A stretch of 64,000 nucleotides of DNA from positions 186,001 through 250,000 of the forward strand of contig JAJFIA010000010.1 in assembly GCA_021775255.1 (NCBI GenBank), read 5' to 3'. Positions 9,661 through 17,698 of this stretch are shown here, piece by piece (within the stretch, counting starts at the first letter, position 1; the number at the start of each line of letters is the position of its first letter). The position numbers and the translations under genes are program-made. The notes beneath the pieces are model-generated. The model ran no database searches. It saw nothing but the letters and a program-made list of their open reading frames with translations, and was not told the DNA's origin. The DNA comes from Roseovarius sp. (GTDB lineage: Bacteria; Pseudomonadota; Alphaproteobacteria; Rhodobacterales; Rhodobacteraceae).

Positions 9661-9674
9661 TTCAGGATTCAGGC

Positions 9675-10760
9675 TCAGGTGCCCGATTTGATCCGGGTCC
9701 ACATGCGGGTGATGACCCGCTGCACCTTGGCGTCATAGGGTGTGGTGGTGTAAAGGTTCTTGACGGTTTCCGCGCTGGGGTAAACCGCCGGATCACCAAT
9801 CACATCTTCGATCAGAAACTCCTGCGATGCCTTGTTGCCGTTGGCGTAATAGACATAGTTTGATGCCGCAGCGATATTTTTTGCATCCATGATGAAATTG
9901 AGGAACTTGTGCGCCCCATCCACATTGGCGGCATCTGCCGGAATGGCCATCTGGTCAAACCACATCAGCGCACCCTCTGAAGGTGCATTATAAGCCAGCT
10001 CAACGCCGTTATCGGCCTCCCATGCACGGTCGCGGGCCTGCAAAACGTCGCCGGACCAGCCAAACGCCACGCAAATCTCACCATTGGCAAGCGCATTGAT
10101 ATATTCCGAACTGTGGAATTTCTGCACATAGGGGCGCACAGCGGACAGAACGGTTTCTGCTTTGGCAATGACATCAGGGTCGTGGCTGTCAGGGTCTTCG
10201 CCGAGATATTTCAGCGCAGCCGGAATCATCTCGGTCGGGGCGTCAAGGAAATGCACGCCGCATGCAGCCAGTTTTTCCATATTGGCCGGCTCAAAGATCA
10301 GCGCCAGCGAGCCGACGGGCGCGTCATCGCCCAGAATTTCCGCCACCTTGCCGGTGTTCACGCCGATACCGGTGGTACCCCACATATAGTTGATCGCATA
10401 TTCATTGCCGGGGTCATATGTCGCGGTGCGCGCCTCGATCGCATCCCACATGTTGCTCAGGTTCGGCAGTTTGGATTTGTCCAGCTTCTGAAACGCACCG
10501 GCAGAGATCTGCCGTTGCAGGAAGGTGCCCGAGGGCACAACCACGTCATAGCCCGAGCCACCCGCCAGCATTTTGGTTTCCAGAACTTCGTTGCTGTCGA
10601 ACACATCATAGATCAGGTCAATCCCTGTTTCAGTCTCGAATTGCTCCAGCAGGGCCTCGTCGATATAGTCGGACCAGTTGTAAACCCGCACCTCTTCGGC
10701 AGAGGCGGCAAGCGCGTTCAGCGCCACGGCGGCGGTAGTGGCCAGAATCAGATTTTTCAT
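9675..10760 (-). CDS. potF: Putrescine-type periplasmic binding protein
   Basis: Extracytoplasmic solute-binding protein of 361 residues. A signal peptide (MKNLILATTAAVALNALAAS, cleavage near ASA-EE) is followed by EEVRVYNWSDYIDE, the standard start of PotF/PotD proteins. Later features include YDVVVPSG and MWGTTGIGVN. It delivers putrescine or a related cationic amine to PotHI. The start at 10760 has AAAGGGAGAAAAAC upstream; the open frame extends 57 codons further but would bury the signal peptide. First gene of its operon, divergent from the GntR regulator gene, with a candidate operator at 10805-10818. Confidence 0.93.
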   Translation of the reverse strand: MKNLILATTAAVALNALAASAEEVRVYNWSDYIDEALLEQFETETGIDLIYDVFDSNEVLETKMLAGGSGYDVVVPSGTFLQRQISAGAFQKLDKSKLPNLSNMWDAIEARTATYDPGNEYAINYMWGTTGIGVNTGKVAEILGDDAPVGSLALIFEPANMEKLAACGVHFLDAPTEMIPAALKYLGEDPDSHDPDVIAKAETVLSAVRPYVQKFHSSEYINALANGEICVAFGWSGDVLQARDRAWEADNGVELAYNAPSEGALMWFDQMAIPADAANVDGAHKFLNFIMDAKNIAAASNYVYYANGNKASQEFLIEDVIGDPAVYPSAETVKNLYTTTPYDAKVQRVITRMWTRIKSGT

Positions 10761-10804
10761 GTTTTTCTCCCTTTGGTCGGCATATGTTCTGCCTTGTATG
10801 CGGA

Positions 10805-10818
10805 TTTGATCAAATTTT
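10805..10818. promoter_or_regulatory. Candidate GntR operator in potF-gntR intergenic region
   Basis: TTTGATCAAATTTT carries the palindrome TTTGATCAAA and is the reverse complement of AAAATTTGATCA. The same word occurs at 11617-11629, with a related palindrome at 11665-11678, upstream of the aminotransferase. A motif shared by the two promoter regions flanking a GntR gene suggests the binding site of that regulator; this is inference from sequence repetition. Confidence 0.55.
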
Positions 10819-10905
10819 CCCACGTTTGGCAATATGGTATTATTTTCATGCACAGGGTAAGCTGGCAAGTAAAACAACATGAGCCGGGAAAGATAACACC
10901 CCAAA

Positions 10906-11601
10906 ATGAATGAGATTGTAGAAAAACCCAACCAAGCAGATGCCCCATCGGGGCGTTTGCCCGCGCATGAGCTGATCTATCGGCAGTTACGCGATCAGGT
11001 GCTCTATGGCGATCTGGCGCCGGGGCAGGCGGTGACCATTCTGGGGCTTTCCGAGCGGCTGGGTGCGGGCATGACCCCGATACGCGAGGCGATCCGGCGG
11101 CTGATCTCGGAAGGGGCGCTGGAATTTCAGGGCAACAGGCGTGTCTCGGTGCCGCAACTCAGCGCCGAGAATATAAGTGAATTAATCTTTGCCCGCCAAT
11201 GGCTTGAGCCACATCTGACCCTGCGTGCCACGCCCCGCGCCAGGCTTGAGGATCTGGATGATCTGACGGCGATGGATGCGGCGCTGGACCGGGCGATTGC
11301 GACTGGCGATCTGCGGGCCTATCTGGAGTTGAACTACCGCTTCCATCGGCGAATATACGATATGGCAGATGCGTCTATCCTGGCCGAGCTGGCGGATGGG
11401 CTCTGGCTGCGGTTCGGGCCGTCATTACGGGTGGTCTGCGGCCGCATGGGCACGCAGAACCTGCCCGACAAACACAAAGAGCTGTTGCTGGCGATGCACG
11501 CGCGCGACGGCGAGGCCGCCGCACGGGCCGCACGCGAGGATGCGATACAGGGAATGGAGCAGGTGCGGGTGGCCTTGGAAATTTCAGCCGCCGGTCACTG
11601 A
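10906..11601 (+). CDS. GntR-family transcriptional regulator, FadR/FCD type
   Basis: Predicted 231-residue DNA-binding regulator. The N-terminal winged helix (about 20-85) includes HELIYRQLRDQVLYGDLAPG and ERLGAGMTPIREAIRRLISEGAL, the typical GntR helix-turn-helix. The remainder is an all-helical FCD-type ligand domain with FHRRIYDMAD. It is divergent from potF and immediately upstream of the aminotransferase gene, so it probably controls both the importer and the catabolic operon in response to an amine or organic acid. The ATG at 10906 has only a weak upstream purine stretch. Confidence 0.87.
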   Translation: MNEIVEKPNQADAPSGRLPAHELIYRQLRDQVLYGDLAPGQAVTILGLSERLGAGMTPIREAIRRLISEGALEFQGNRRVSVPQLSAENISELIFARQWLEPHLTLRATPRARLEDLDDLTAMDAALDRAIATGDLRAYLELNYRFHRRIYDMADASILAELADGLWLRFGPSLRVVCGRMGTQNLPDKHKELLLAMHARDGEAAARAAREDAIQGMEQVRVALEISAAGH

Positions 11602-11616
11602 TTCGATTGACACTGG

Positions 11617-11678
11617 AAAATTTGATCATATTCTGAGGGCAACACCGGCGCGTGGCGCGGGTTCATCAAAATTTTGAT
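11617..11678. promoter_or_regulatory. Two candidate GntR operators upstream of the aminotransferase
   Basis: AAAATTTGATCAT at 11617-11629 repeats the word found before potF. ATCAAAATTTTGAT at 11665-11678 is a perfect 14-base palindrome built from the same half-site. They are about 48 bases apart centre to centre and sit just before the aminotransferase start at 11695, a position suited to repression. Binding is inferred, not shown. Confidence 0.55.
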
Positions 11679-11694
11679 CAGAAAAGGCGTAGCC

Positions 11695-13092
11695 ATGACC
11701 GCAATCACCAACCATATGCCCACCGCTGAACTGCAGGCGCTGGACGGCGCGCATCACATGCACCCCTTCACCCATAATGCCGAGCTGGCCAGCAAGGGCG
11801 CGCGCATCATCACCCGCGCCAAGGGGGTGACCCTGACCGACAGCGAAGGCCATGAGATTCTTGATGCCATGGCGGGGCTTTGGTGTGTCAATATCGGCTA
11901 TGGCCGTGACGAGCTGGCAGATGTGGCGGCGCGGCAAATGAAAGAGTTGCCCTTTTACAACACGTTTTTCAAGACCAGTCATGTGCCGGTTATTGCCTTG
12001 TCGGCCAAGCTGGCAGAGCTGGCGCCGGGGGATTTGAACCACGTATTTTTCGCCAGCTCCGGCTCTGAGGCGAATGACACCAATATCCGTCTGGCGCGCA
12101 CCTATTGGGCCGAGTTGGGCAAGCCTGAAAAGAAGGTGATCATTGCCCGCAAAAATGGCTATCACGGCTCCAGCATGGGCTCGGCCTCGCTGGGCGGGAT
12201 GAGTGCGATGCACGCACAGGGCGGGCTGCCGATTGCCGATATTCACCACATTGATCAGCCCTATTGGTACGGCGAGGGCGGCGATAAAACCCCCGAGGAA
12301 TTTGGGTTGGAACGGGCGCAGGCGCTGGAAGAGGCAATTATTGAGTTGGGCGAAAGCCGCGTTGCCGCCTTTATCGCCGAGCCGGTGCAGGGGGCCGGCG
12401 GGGTGATCATCCCGCCTTCAACCTATTGGCCGGAAATTCAGCGGATTTGCGACAAATATGAGATACTGCTGATTGCCGATGAGGTGATTTGCGGCTTTGG
12501 TCGCACCGGCAAGTGGTTTGGCTCGCAAACCTTCAACATCCGGCCCGATATCATGACCATCGCCAAGGGGCTGAGCTCGGGCTATCTGCCGATTGGCGGC
12601 TCGATGGTGAGCGATGCGGTGGCCGAGGTGATGGATGCCTGTGAATTTGCCCATGGCTATACCTATTCGGGCCATCCGGTGTCCTGCGCCGTGGCGCTGG
12701 AGAATTTGCGGATCATCCAGGAAGAGGGCATCGTGGATAAGGTGGCCTCCGAAACCGGGCCTTATCTGCAACAGAAATGGCGCATGTTGGCGGATCATCC
12801 TTTGGTGGGGGAAGCGGTGATGATTGGCATGATGGGCTCGCTCGCTTTGACGCCGGACAAGGCGGCGCGGGCGGCGTTTGCCTCGGGGTCGGGTACCGTT
12901 GGCAATTTCTGCCGGGATAACTGTTTTGACAATGGGCTGGTGATGCGTGCCGTGGGGGACCGTATGGTGATTTCGCCGCCCCTGGTTATCACCAATCCTG
13001 AGATTGACACATTGGTAGAACGGGCGTGGCAGGCGCTGGACCAGACCCATGCGAGGCTGAAAGCCGAGGGGCTGATGCGCGCGGCAAGCTGA
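11695..13092 (+). CDS. Class III aminotransferase, SpuC / putrescine-pyruvate type
   Basis: PLP-dependent omega-aminotransferase of 465 residues resembling putrescine- or taurine-pyruvate aminotransferases. Seen: GLWCVNIGYG (61-70), the cofactor phosphate motif SSGSEAND (121-128), KNGYHGSS, DEVICGFGRTG with D262 for the pyridine nitrogen, and the Schiff-base lysine K291 in IAKGLSSGYLPIGG. It would move the amino group of a diamine or omega-amino acid to pyruvate. The ATG at 11695 (MTAITNH) follows AAAAGG; a TTG at 11674 would place the start inside the 11665 palindrome. It heads the gene set running towards eutB-eutC. Confidence 0.88.
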   Translation: MTAITNHMPTAELQALDGAHHMHPFTHNAELASKGARIITRAKGVTLTDSEGHEILDAMAGLWCVNIGYGRDELADVAARQMKELPFYNTFFKTSHVPVIALSAKLAELAPGDLNHVFFASSGSEANDTNIRLARTYWAELGKPEKKVIIARKNGYHGSSMGSASLGGMSAMHAQGGLPIADIHHIDQPYWYGEGGDKTPEEFGLERAQALEEAIIELGESRVAAFIAEPVQGAGGVIIPPSTYWPEIQRICDKYEILLIADEVICGFGRTGKWFGSQTFNIRPDIMTIAKGLSSGYLPIGGSMVSDAVAEVMDACEFAHGYTYSGHPVSCAVALENLRIIQEEGIVDKVASETGPYLQQKWRMLADHPLVGEAVMIGMMGSLALTPDKAARAAFASGSGTVGNFCRDNCFDNGLVMRAVGDRMVISPPLVITNPEIDTLVERAWQALDQTHARLKAEGLMRAAS

Positions 13093-13168
13093 TCCGGGCA
13101 CGGCGGATGTGGGTTGACCTTGGTGCATACAGCCCCAAGAATGCGATGGCACATACTCGGAGATTTCC

Positions 13169-14170
13169 ATGCAGCCAACGCTAGCCGATATTCATGCCGC
13201 CGCCCATGTGATCCGGGGGGTGGCCGATCACACGCCTCTGGTGCCGTCGCCGTTCATGTCAGAGCGGGCGGGGGTGGAATTCCTGCTCAAGCTGGAAAAC
13301 ATGCAGCCCATCGGCGCGTTCAAACTGCGCGGCGCGGTCAATGCCGTGGCGGGGGCCCGGGATACCAAAGGGGTCACCTGCTGTTCCACCGGCAATCACG
13401 GGCGCGGCGTGGCCTATGCCGCCAAACAACACGGGCTACGGGCGGTGATCTGCATGTCGTCGCTGGTGCCAAAGGCCAAGGTGGACGGCATCCGGGCGCT
13501 GGGGGCCGAAGTGACCATAATCGGCACCTCGCAAGATGATGCCCAGACCGAGGTCGAACGTCTGGTGGCAGAAGAAGGCCTGAGCGAAATATCACCGTTT
13601 GACGACCCGCTGGTGATTGCCGGGCAAGGCACCATCGGGCTGGAAATGCTGGCGGCGCGGCCTGATCTGGAAACGCTTTTGATCCCGCTGTCGGGCGGCG
13701 GCCTGGCGGCGGGAATTGCACGTGCTGCCAAATCCATCAATCCAGGAATTCGCCTGATCGGCATCACCATGGATCGCGGTGCCGCGATGCATCTGAGTCT
13801 ACGTGCGGGGCACCCGGTTGAGGTTGAGGAATTACCCTCGCTTGCCGATAGTCTGGGCGGTGGCATCGGCATGCAGAACAAACTGTCGTTCCCCATGTGC
13901 CGCGATTTGCTGGATGAAACGGTGCTGGTTAGTGAAGCCGAGATTTACCATGCGATGCAGGCGCTTTTCCATGAAGACCGGATCGTGGCCGAGGGCGGCT
14001 CGGTCGTGGGGCTTGCCGCCGTGCTGAGCGGCAGGGTCAGCCTCACAGGTCCCACGGCCACGGTGATCACCGGCCGCAATCTTGATATGCAGATATTTGC
14101 CCGGATCATTGCCGGGCAGGATGTGACGCTGGGCGATACGGTGATCAAAGGCACGCCCTATGGCGCATGA
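13169..14170 (+). CDS. eutB: EutB-like threonine/hydroxyamino-acid dehydratase
   Basis: Fold-type II PLP enzyme of 333 residues in the threonine/serine dehydratase family. The Schiff-base lysine is K52 in GAFKLRGA; STGNHGRGVAYAA and the glycine-rich PLSGGGLAAG loop are present. Together with the next gene it resembles the EutB-EutC pair of (hydroxy)ectoine-utilisation clusters. EutB here means that enzyme, not the ethanolamine lyase subunit. The pairing also resembles beta-hydroxyaspartate dehydratase with iminosuccinate reductase, but no aldolase or class V aminotransferase is nearby. ATG at 13169 follows CGGAGATTTCC. Its end overlaps eutC by 11 bases. Confidence 0.75.
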   Translation: MQPTLADIHAAAHVIRGVADHTPLVPSPFMSERAGVEFLLKLENMQPIGAFKLRGAVNAVAGARDTKGVTCCSTGNHGRGVAYAAKQHGLRAVICMSSLVPKAKVDGIRALGAEVTIIGTSQDDAQTEVERLVAEEGLSEISPFDDPLVIAGQGTIGLEMLAARPDLETLLIPLSGGGLAAGIARAAKSINPGIRLIGITMDRGAAMHLSLRAGHPVEVEELPSLADSLGGGIGMQNKLSFPMCRDLLDETVLVSEAEIYHAMQALFHEDRIVAEGGSVVGLAAVLSGRVSLTGPTATVITGRNLDMQIFARIIAGQDVTLGDTVIKGTPYGA

Positions 14171-15152
14171 TATCCGGATCGTGACCGAGACAGAGCTGCG
14201 GCAGGCGGTAGGCCTGAACCCCAAAACCGTGGATGTGATCGAACAGGCCTTCAGGGTTTTGGCCGGTGGTGGCGTGGTGATGCCGCCGATCATGTCGATG
14301 GATCTGCACATGGTGAATGCCGATGTGGATGTGAAAACCGCGTATCTGCCGGGGTTTGATGGTTTTGCCGTCAAGATGAGCACCGGGTTTTTTGACAATC
14401 CCACGCTGGGCCTGCCCTCGCTGAACGGCCTGATGGTGCTGTTTTCGGCAACCACCGGGCAGGTGCGGGCGGTGCTGCTGGATAATGGCTATCTCACCGA
14501 TCTGCGTACCGCCGCGGCTGGGGCCGTGGCGGCGCGGCATCTGGCACCCAGGGGGGTGGAAACCGCAGGCGTCATCGGCACCGGGGTGCAGGCGCGGTTG
14601 CAGATCGAAGCGGCTTATCTTGAACGGAAATTCCGCCGGGTGCTGGTCTGGGGCCGGGATGCGGGCCGGGCGCAGCTTTGCGCCGATGATCTGGCGGCCA
14701 CGCTGGGGGTTGAGGCGCAAGTGGTTGAAAATCCTGCTGATCTGGTGCGGGCCAGTCAGTTGGTGGTAACGACCACGGCGGCAAAAAAGCCGCTGATAGA
14801 GGCCGATTGGCTGCATCCGGGTCTGCATATCACCGCCATGGGGTCAGATACCTCGGGCAAGAATGAGATCGCTGCCGAGGCTCTGGCGCTGGCCGATCTT
14901 TATGTGGCCGACAGCGCCGCTCAATGCCGGGTTCTGGGAGAGTTGCGCAGCGCGGTTGCGGCTGGATTATGGCGCGACAGGCCCGTGGCGGAACTGGGGC
15001 AGGTGATCCTTGGGCAGGCCCCGGGGCGGCAGGGAGAGCAGGATATTACCATCACCGATCTCACCGGCACCGGCGCGCAGGATACCGCGATTGCAACCTA
15101 TGCGAATGAGGCGGTAACGCGGCATCAGGCGGGCACGGTCATTTCTGTCTGA
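14160..15152 (+). CDS. eutC: EutC-like ornithine cyclodeaminase / mu-crystallin family reductase
   Basis: NAD(P)-dependent protein of 330 residues in the ornithine cyclodeaminase / mu-crystallin family. The Rossmann motif GVIGTGVQARLQ (about 138-149) and NGYLTDLRTAAAGAVAARHL agree with EutC proteins, as does the C-terminal DLTGTGAQDTAIA. It probably reduces an imine formed by the upstream dehydratase. In (hydroxy)ectoine clusters these genes accompany eutD/eutE hydrolase and deacetylase genes, but none is present here, so the substrate is open. The start overlaps the eutB coding end, implying coupled production. Confidence 0.75.
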   Translation: MAHDIRIVTETELRQAVGLNPKTVDVIEQAFRVLAGGGVVMPPIMSMDLHMVNADVDVKTAYLPGFDGFAVKMSTGFFDNPTLGLPSLNGLMVLFSATTGQVRAVLLDNGYLTDLRTAAAGAVAARHLAPRGVETAGVIGTGVQARLQIEAAYLERKFRRVLVWGRDAGRAQLCADDLAATLGVEAQVVENPADLVRASQLVVTTTAAKKPLIEADWLHPGLHITAMGSDTSGKNEIAAEALALADLYVADSAAQCRVLGELRSAVAAGLWRDRPVAELGQVILGQAPGRQGEQDITITDLTGTGAQDTAIATYANEAVTRHQAGTVISV

Positions 15153-15289
15153 GATGTCGGTTTTTGGCTGGCAAGTGTCGCAAATCTTTCAAAAAACGCC
15201 GCACCCGGGTTGCATCAGACGAAGTTTAGCGTATTAAATTGCTTCAAACGTGGAAAAACCACGAAAAACAATAAAATGGGGAGTCTGAT

Positions 15290-16390
15290 TTGGCCGATTC
15301 TAAAAACAGCGATGCATTCGTTGAATTTGTTCATGTGCAGAAAAGCTATGATGGTGAGGTTCTGGTTGTCAAGGATCTGAACCTGTCCCTGCCCAAAGGC
15401 GAATTTCTGACAATGCTGGGGCCATCGGGATCGGGCAAGACAACCTGCCTGATGATGCTGGCCGGATTTGAAACAGCCACCCACGGGGATATCCGCCTTG
15501 ATGGCGTTGAGATCAACAACATCCCGCCGCACAAGCGCGGCATTGGCATGGTGTTTCAGAATTACGCCCTGTTCCCGCATATGACCATCGCCGAAAATCT
15601 GAGCTTTCCACTGGAAGTGCGCAAGATCGGCAAATCTGATCGTGAGGAAAAAGTGAAACGCGCGCTTGACATGGTCGAGATGGGCAGCTTTGGCGGCCGC
15701 CGTCCGGCGCAGCTTTCTGGCGGGCAGCAACAGCGCATCGCTCTGGCGCGGGCGCTGGTGTTTGAGCCGGAACTGGTGCTGATGGACGAACCCCTGGGCG
15801 CATTGGACAAGCAACTGCGCGAAAAGATGCAGTTTGAAATCACCCATCTGGCGCATGAACTGGGCATCACCACGGTTTACGTGACCCATGATCAGACCGA
15901 AGCATTGACAATGTCCGACCGCGTCGCGGTGTTTGACGATGGCCGCATTCAGCAGATTGCGCCGCCTGATAAACTGTATGAAGAGCCGGAAAACAGCTTT
16001 GTGGCGCAATTCATCGGCGAAAACAACACCATGCTGGGCACCATCAAGGAGATCAAGAATGGTGTCGCCGTGGTTGCGCTTGATCATGGTGAGCTGATTG
16101 ATGCCAAGCCGGTGAATGTTTCTGAGGCGGGCGAGCGCACCCGCGTATCCATCCGGCCCGAGCGCGTTGAGTTCAACAAGGACCGGCTGCAAAAAGGCGC
16201 GCATACGCTGAAGGCCGAGGTGCTGGAATTCATCTATATGGGGGATATTTTCCGCACCCGTCTTAAGGTGGCCGGGATGAACGAATTTGTTGTCAAAACC
16301 CGCAACGCGCCGGATCAGGTGCGGCTGAAGCCGGGCGAGATTGTTGATATTGGCTGGCTGCCAGAGGATTGCCGGGCGCTGGATGCGTAG
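15290..16390 (+). CDS. Polyamine-type ABC transporter ATP-binding protein (second system)
   Basis: ATPase of 366 residues for the second importer. Walker A GPSGSGKT (44-51), signature LSGGQQQRIALARAL, Walker B LVLMDEPLGALD, switch VTHDQTEA and a C-terminal TOBE domain with VSIRPERVEF are intact. The start is TTG at 15290, preceded by GGGGAG nine bases upstream; no ATG fits. It is closest to PotA-type ATPases, but the cargo is unknown. It follows eutC by 137 bases, which leaves room for a separate promoter, and lies ahead of the binding-protein gene. Confidence 0.9.
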   Translation: MADSKNSDAFVEFVHVQKSYDGEVLVVKDLNLSLPKGEFLTMLGPSGSGKTTCLMMLAGFETATHGDIRLDGVEINNIPPHKRGIGMVFQNYALFPHMTIAENLSFPLEVRKIGKSDREEKVKRALDMVEMGSFGGRRPAQLSGGQQQRIALARALVFEPELVLMDEPLGALDKQLREKMQFEITHLAHELGITTVYVTHDQTEALTMSDRVAVFDDGRIQQIAPPDKLYEEPENSFVAQFIGENNTMLGTIKEIKNGVAVVALDHGELIDAKPVNVSEAGERTRVSIRPERVEFNKDRLQKGAHTLKAEVLEFIYMGDIFRTRLKVAGMNEFVVKTRNAPDQVRLKPGEIVDIGWLPEDCRALDA

Positions 16391-16505
16391 CGGTCAATGT
16401 ATATCGCACCCATAGGGGGGCGGTTCACTAAGGGGCTAAACGCTTACACCCGTGGCGACGTGCCCCAGATTGTTTAACGGGTAAACTACTTAGGGAGAAA
16501 CATAA

Positions 16506-17597
16506 ATGAAACTTACAAAAACTCTGCTCGCCACAACGGCGCTGACTGTTTTTGCCGGTGCGGTTACCGCCGAAGAAATGACCATCGTGTCATGGGGCGG
16601 CGCGTATTCGGCATCACAGCTCAAAGCCTATCACGAGCCCTATTCCGAAAAAACCGGTGTTACCATTCTCAACGATACCAGCTCAGCCGAAGCTGTGGCC
16701 AAACTGCGCGCCATGAGCGAAGCTGACAACGTGACCTGGGATGTGGTTGACGTGGTTGCCGCTGATGCCATGCGCCTGTGCGACGAAGGTCTGGCCCTTG
16801 AGATCGACCCTGACAAAGATCTGGCAGCGGCCCCCGACGGGACACCAGCCTCCGAAGATTTTGGCGAACTTCTGGTTAGCCCCTGCTTCATTCCGCAGAT
16901 CGTTTATTCCACAGCCTTCGGTTACCGCACCGATCTGGTTGGCGATACACCACCAAGCAAAATCTGTGATGTGTTTGATCTCGAAGCCTACCCCGGCAAG
17001 CGTAGCCTGGAGAAGCGCCCGATCAACAACATGGAATGGGCATTGCTGTGTGACGGCGTAGCCAAAGAAGATGTATACGACGTTCTGGCCACCGAAGAAG
17101 GTCAGGATCAGGCGCTTGCCAAGCTTGACACCATCAAGGACAGCGTTGTCTGGTGGTCGGCCGGTGCGGACACACCTCAGCTTCTGGCGGATGGCGAAGT
17201 TGTCATGGGCTCGACCTATAACGGCCGTCTGTTCAGTGTGATCGAAGAGCAGAAGCAACCGGTTGCGATGCTGTGGGACGCACAGGTGTTTGACCTTGAT
17301 GGCTGGATCATTCCTGCCGGTCTGAGCGAAGAACGCAAAGCCCGCGCGCTGGATTACATCATGTTCGCCACTGATACACAGCGCCTTGCAGATCAGGCCA
17401 AATACATCTCCTACGGTCCGGCACGGCTGTCATCTGCTCCGCTGGTTGGCAAGCATGCCGAACTGGGCATCGACATGGCACCGCATATGCCAACCGATCC
17501 TGAAAACGCCAAGAACACGTTCCTTTATAACTACGAGTTCTGGGCCGATTACCGCGACGATATCGACGCGAAATTCCAGGCGTGGCTGGCCAAGTAA
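16506..17597 (+). CDS. Extracellular solute-binding protein of the second polyamine-type importer
   Basis: Periplasmic binding protein of 363 residues. The signal peptide MKLTKTLLATTALTVFAGAV is followed by TAEEMTIVSWGGAYSASQ, a start shared by the PotD-like family that includes binding proteins for polyamines and other small organic solutes. AGGGAGAAACATAA precedes the ATG. It has two internal cysteines in LVSPCFIPQ and KICDVFD that could form a disulfide. Two hairpins follow its stop and separate it from the permease genes. The motif differs enough from the potF product to suggest another ligand. Confidence 0.9.
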   Translation: MKLTKTLLATTALTVFAGAVTAEEMTIVSWGGAYSASQLKAYHEPYSEKTGVTILNDTSSAEAVAKLRAMSEADNVTWDVVDVVAADAMRLCDEGLALEIDPDKDLAAAPDGTPASEDFGELLVSPCFIPQIVYSTAFGYRTDLVGDTPPSKICDVFDLEAYPGKRSLEKRPINNMEWALLCDGVAKEDVYDVLATEEGQDQALAKLDTIKDSVVWWSAGADTPQLLADGEVVMGSTYNGRLFSVIEEQKQPVAMLWDAQVFDLDGWIIPAGLSEERKARALDYIMFATDTQRLADQAKYISYGPARLSSAPLVGKHAELGIDMAPHMPTDPENAKNTFLYNYEFWADYRDDIDAKFQAWLAK

Positions 17598-17619
17598 GCC
17601 GGTTTGAATGAAAATCGGG

Positions 17620-17670
17620 GCGGGCCGCGTAATGGCCCGCTCCTCCCCCCGGCCAAAAAGGCCCGGGGGG
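17620..17670 (+). terminator. Two hairpins between binding-protein and permease genes
   Basis: GCGGGCC-gcgtaat-GGCCCGC (17620-17640) is a perfect 7-bp stem. The second hairpin (17645-17670) pairs CCCCCCGGCC with GGCCCGGGGGG around an AAAAA loop, with one bulge. Neither has a T tract. They probably protect the 3' end of the binding-protein mRNA and limit read-through, parallel to the hairpin after potF. Confidence 0.65.
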
Positions 17671-17698
17671 ATATAACAAAAGACCGACGGGGATAAAC

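Noticed and set aside
13169..15152. Beta-hydroxyaspartate cycle genes (bhcB, bhcD)
   Set aside because: Enzyme families match, but the aldolase bhcC and aminotransferase bhcA are absent, and the reductase resembles EutC more closely (LDNGYLTDLRTAAAGA, DLTGTGAQDTAIA).
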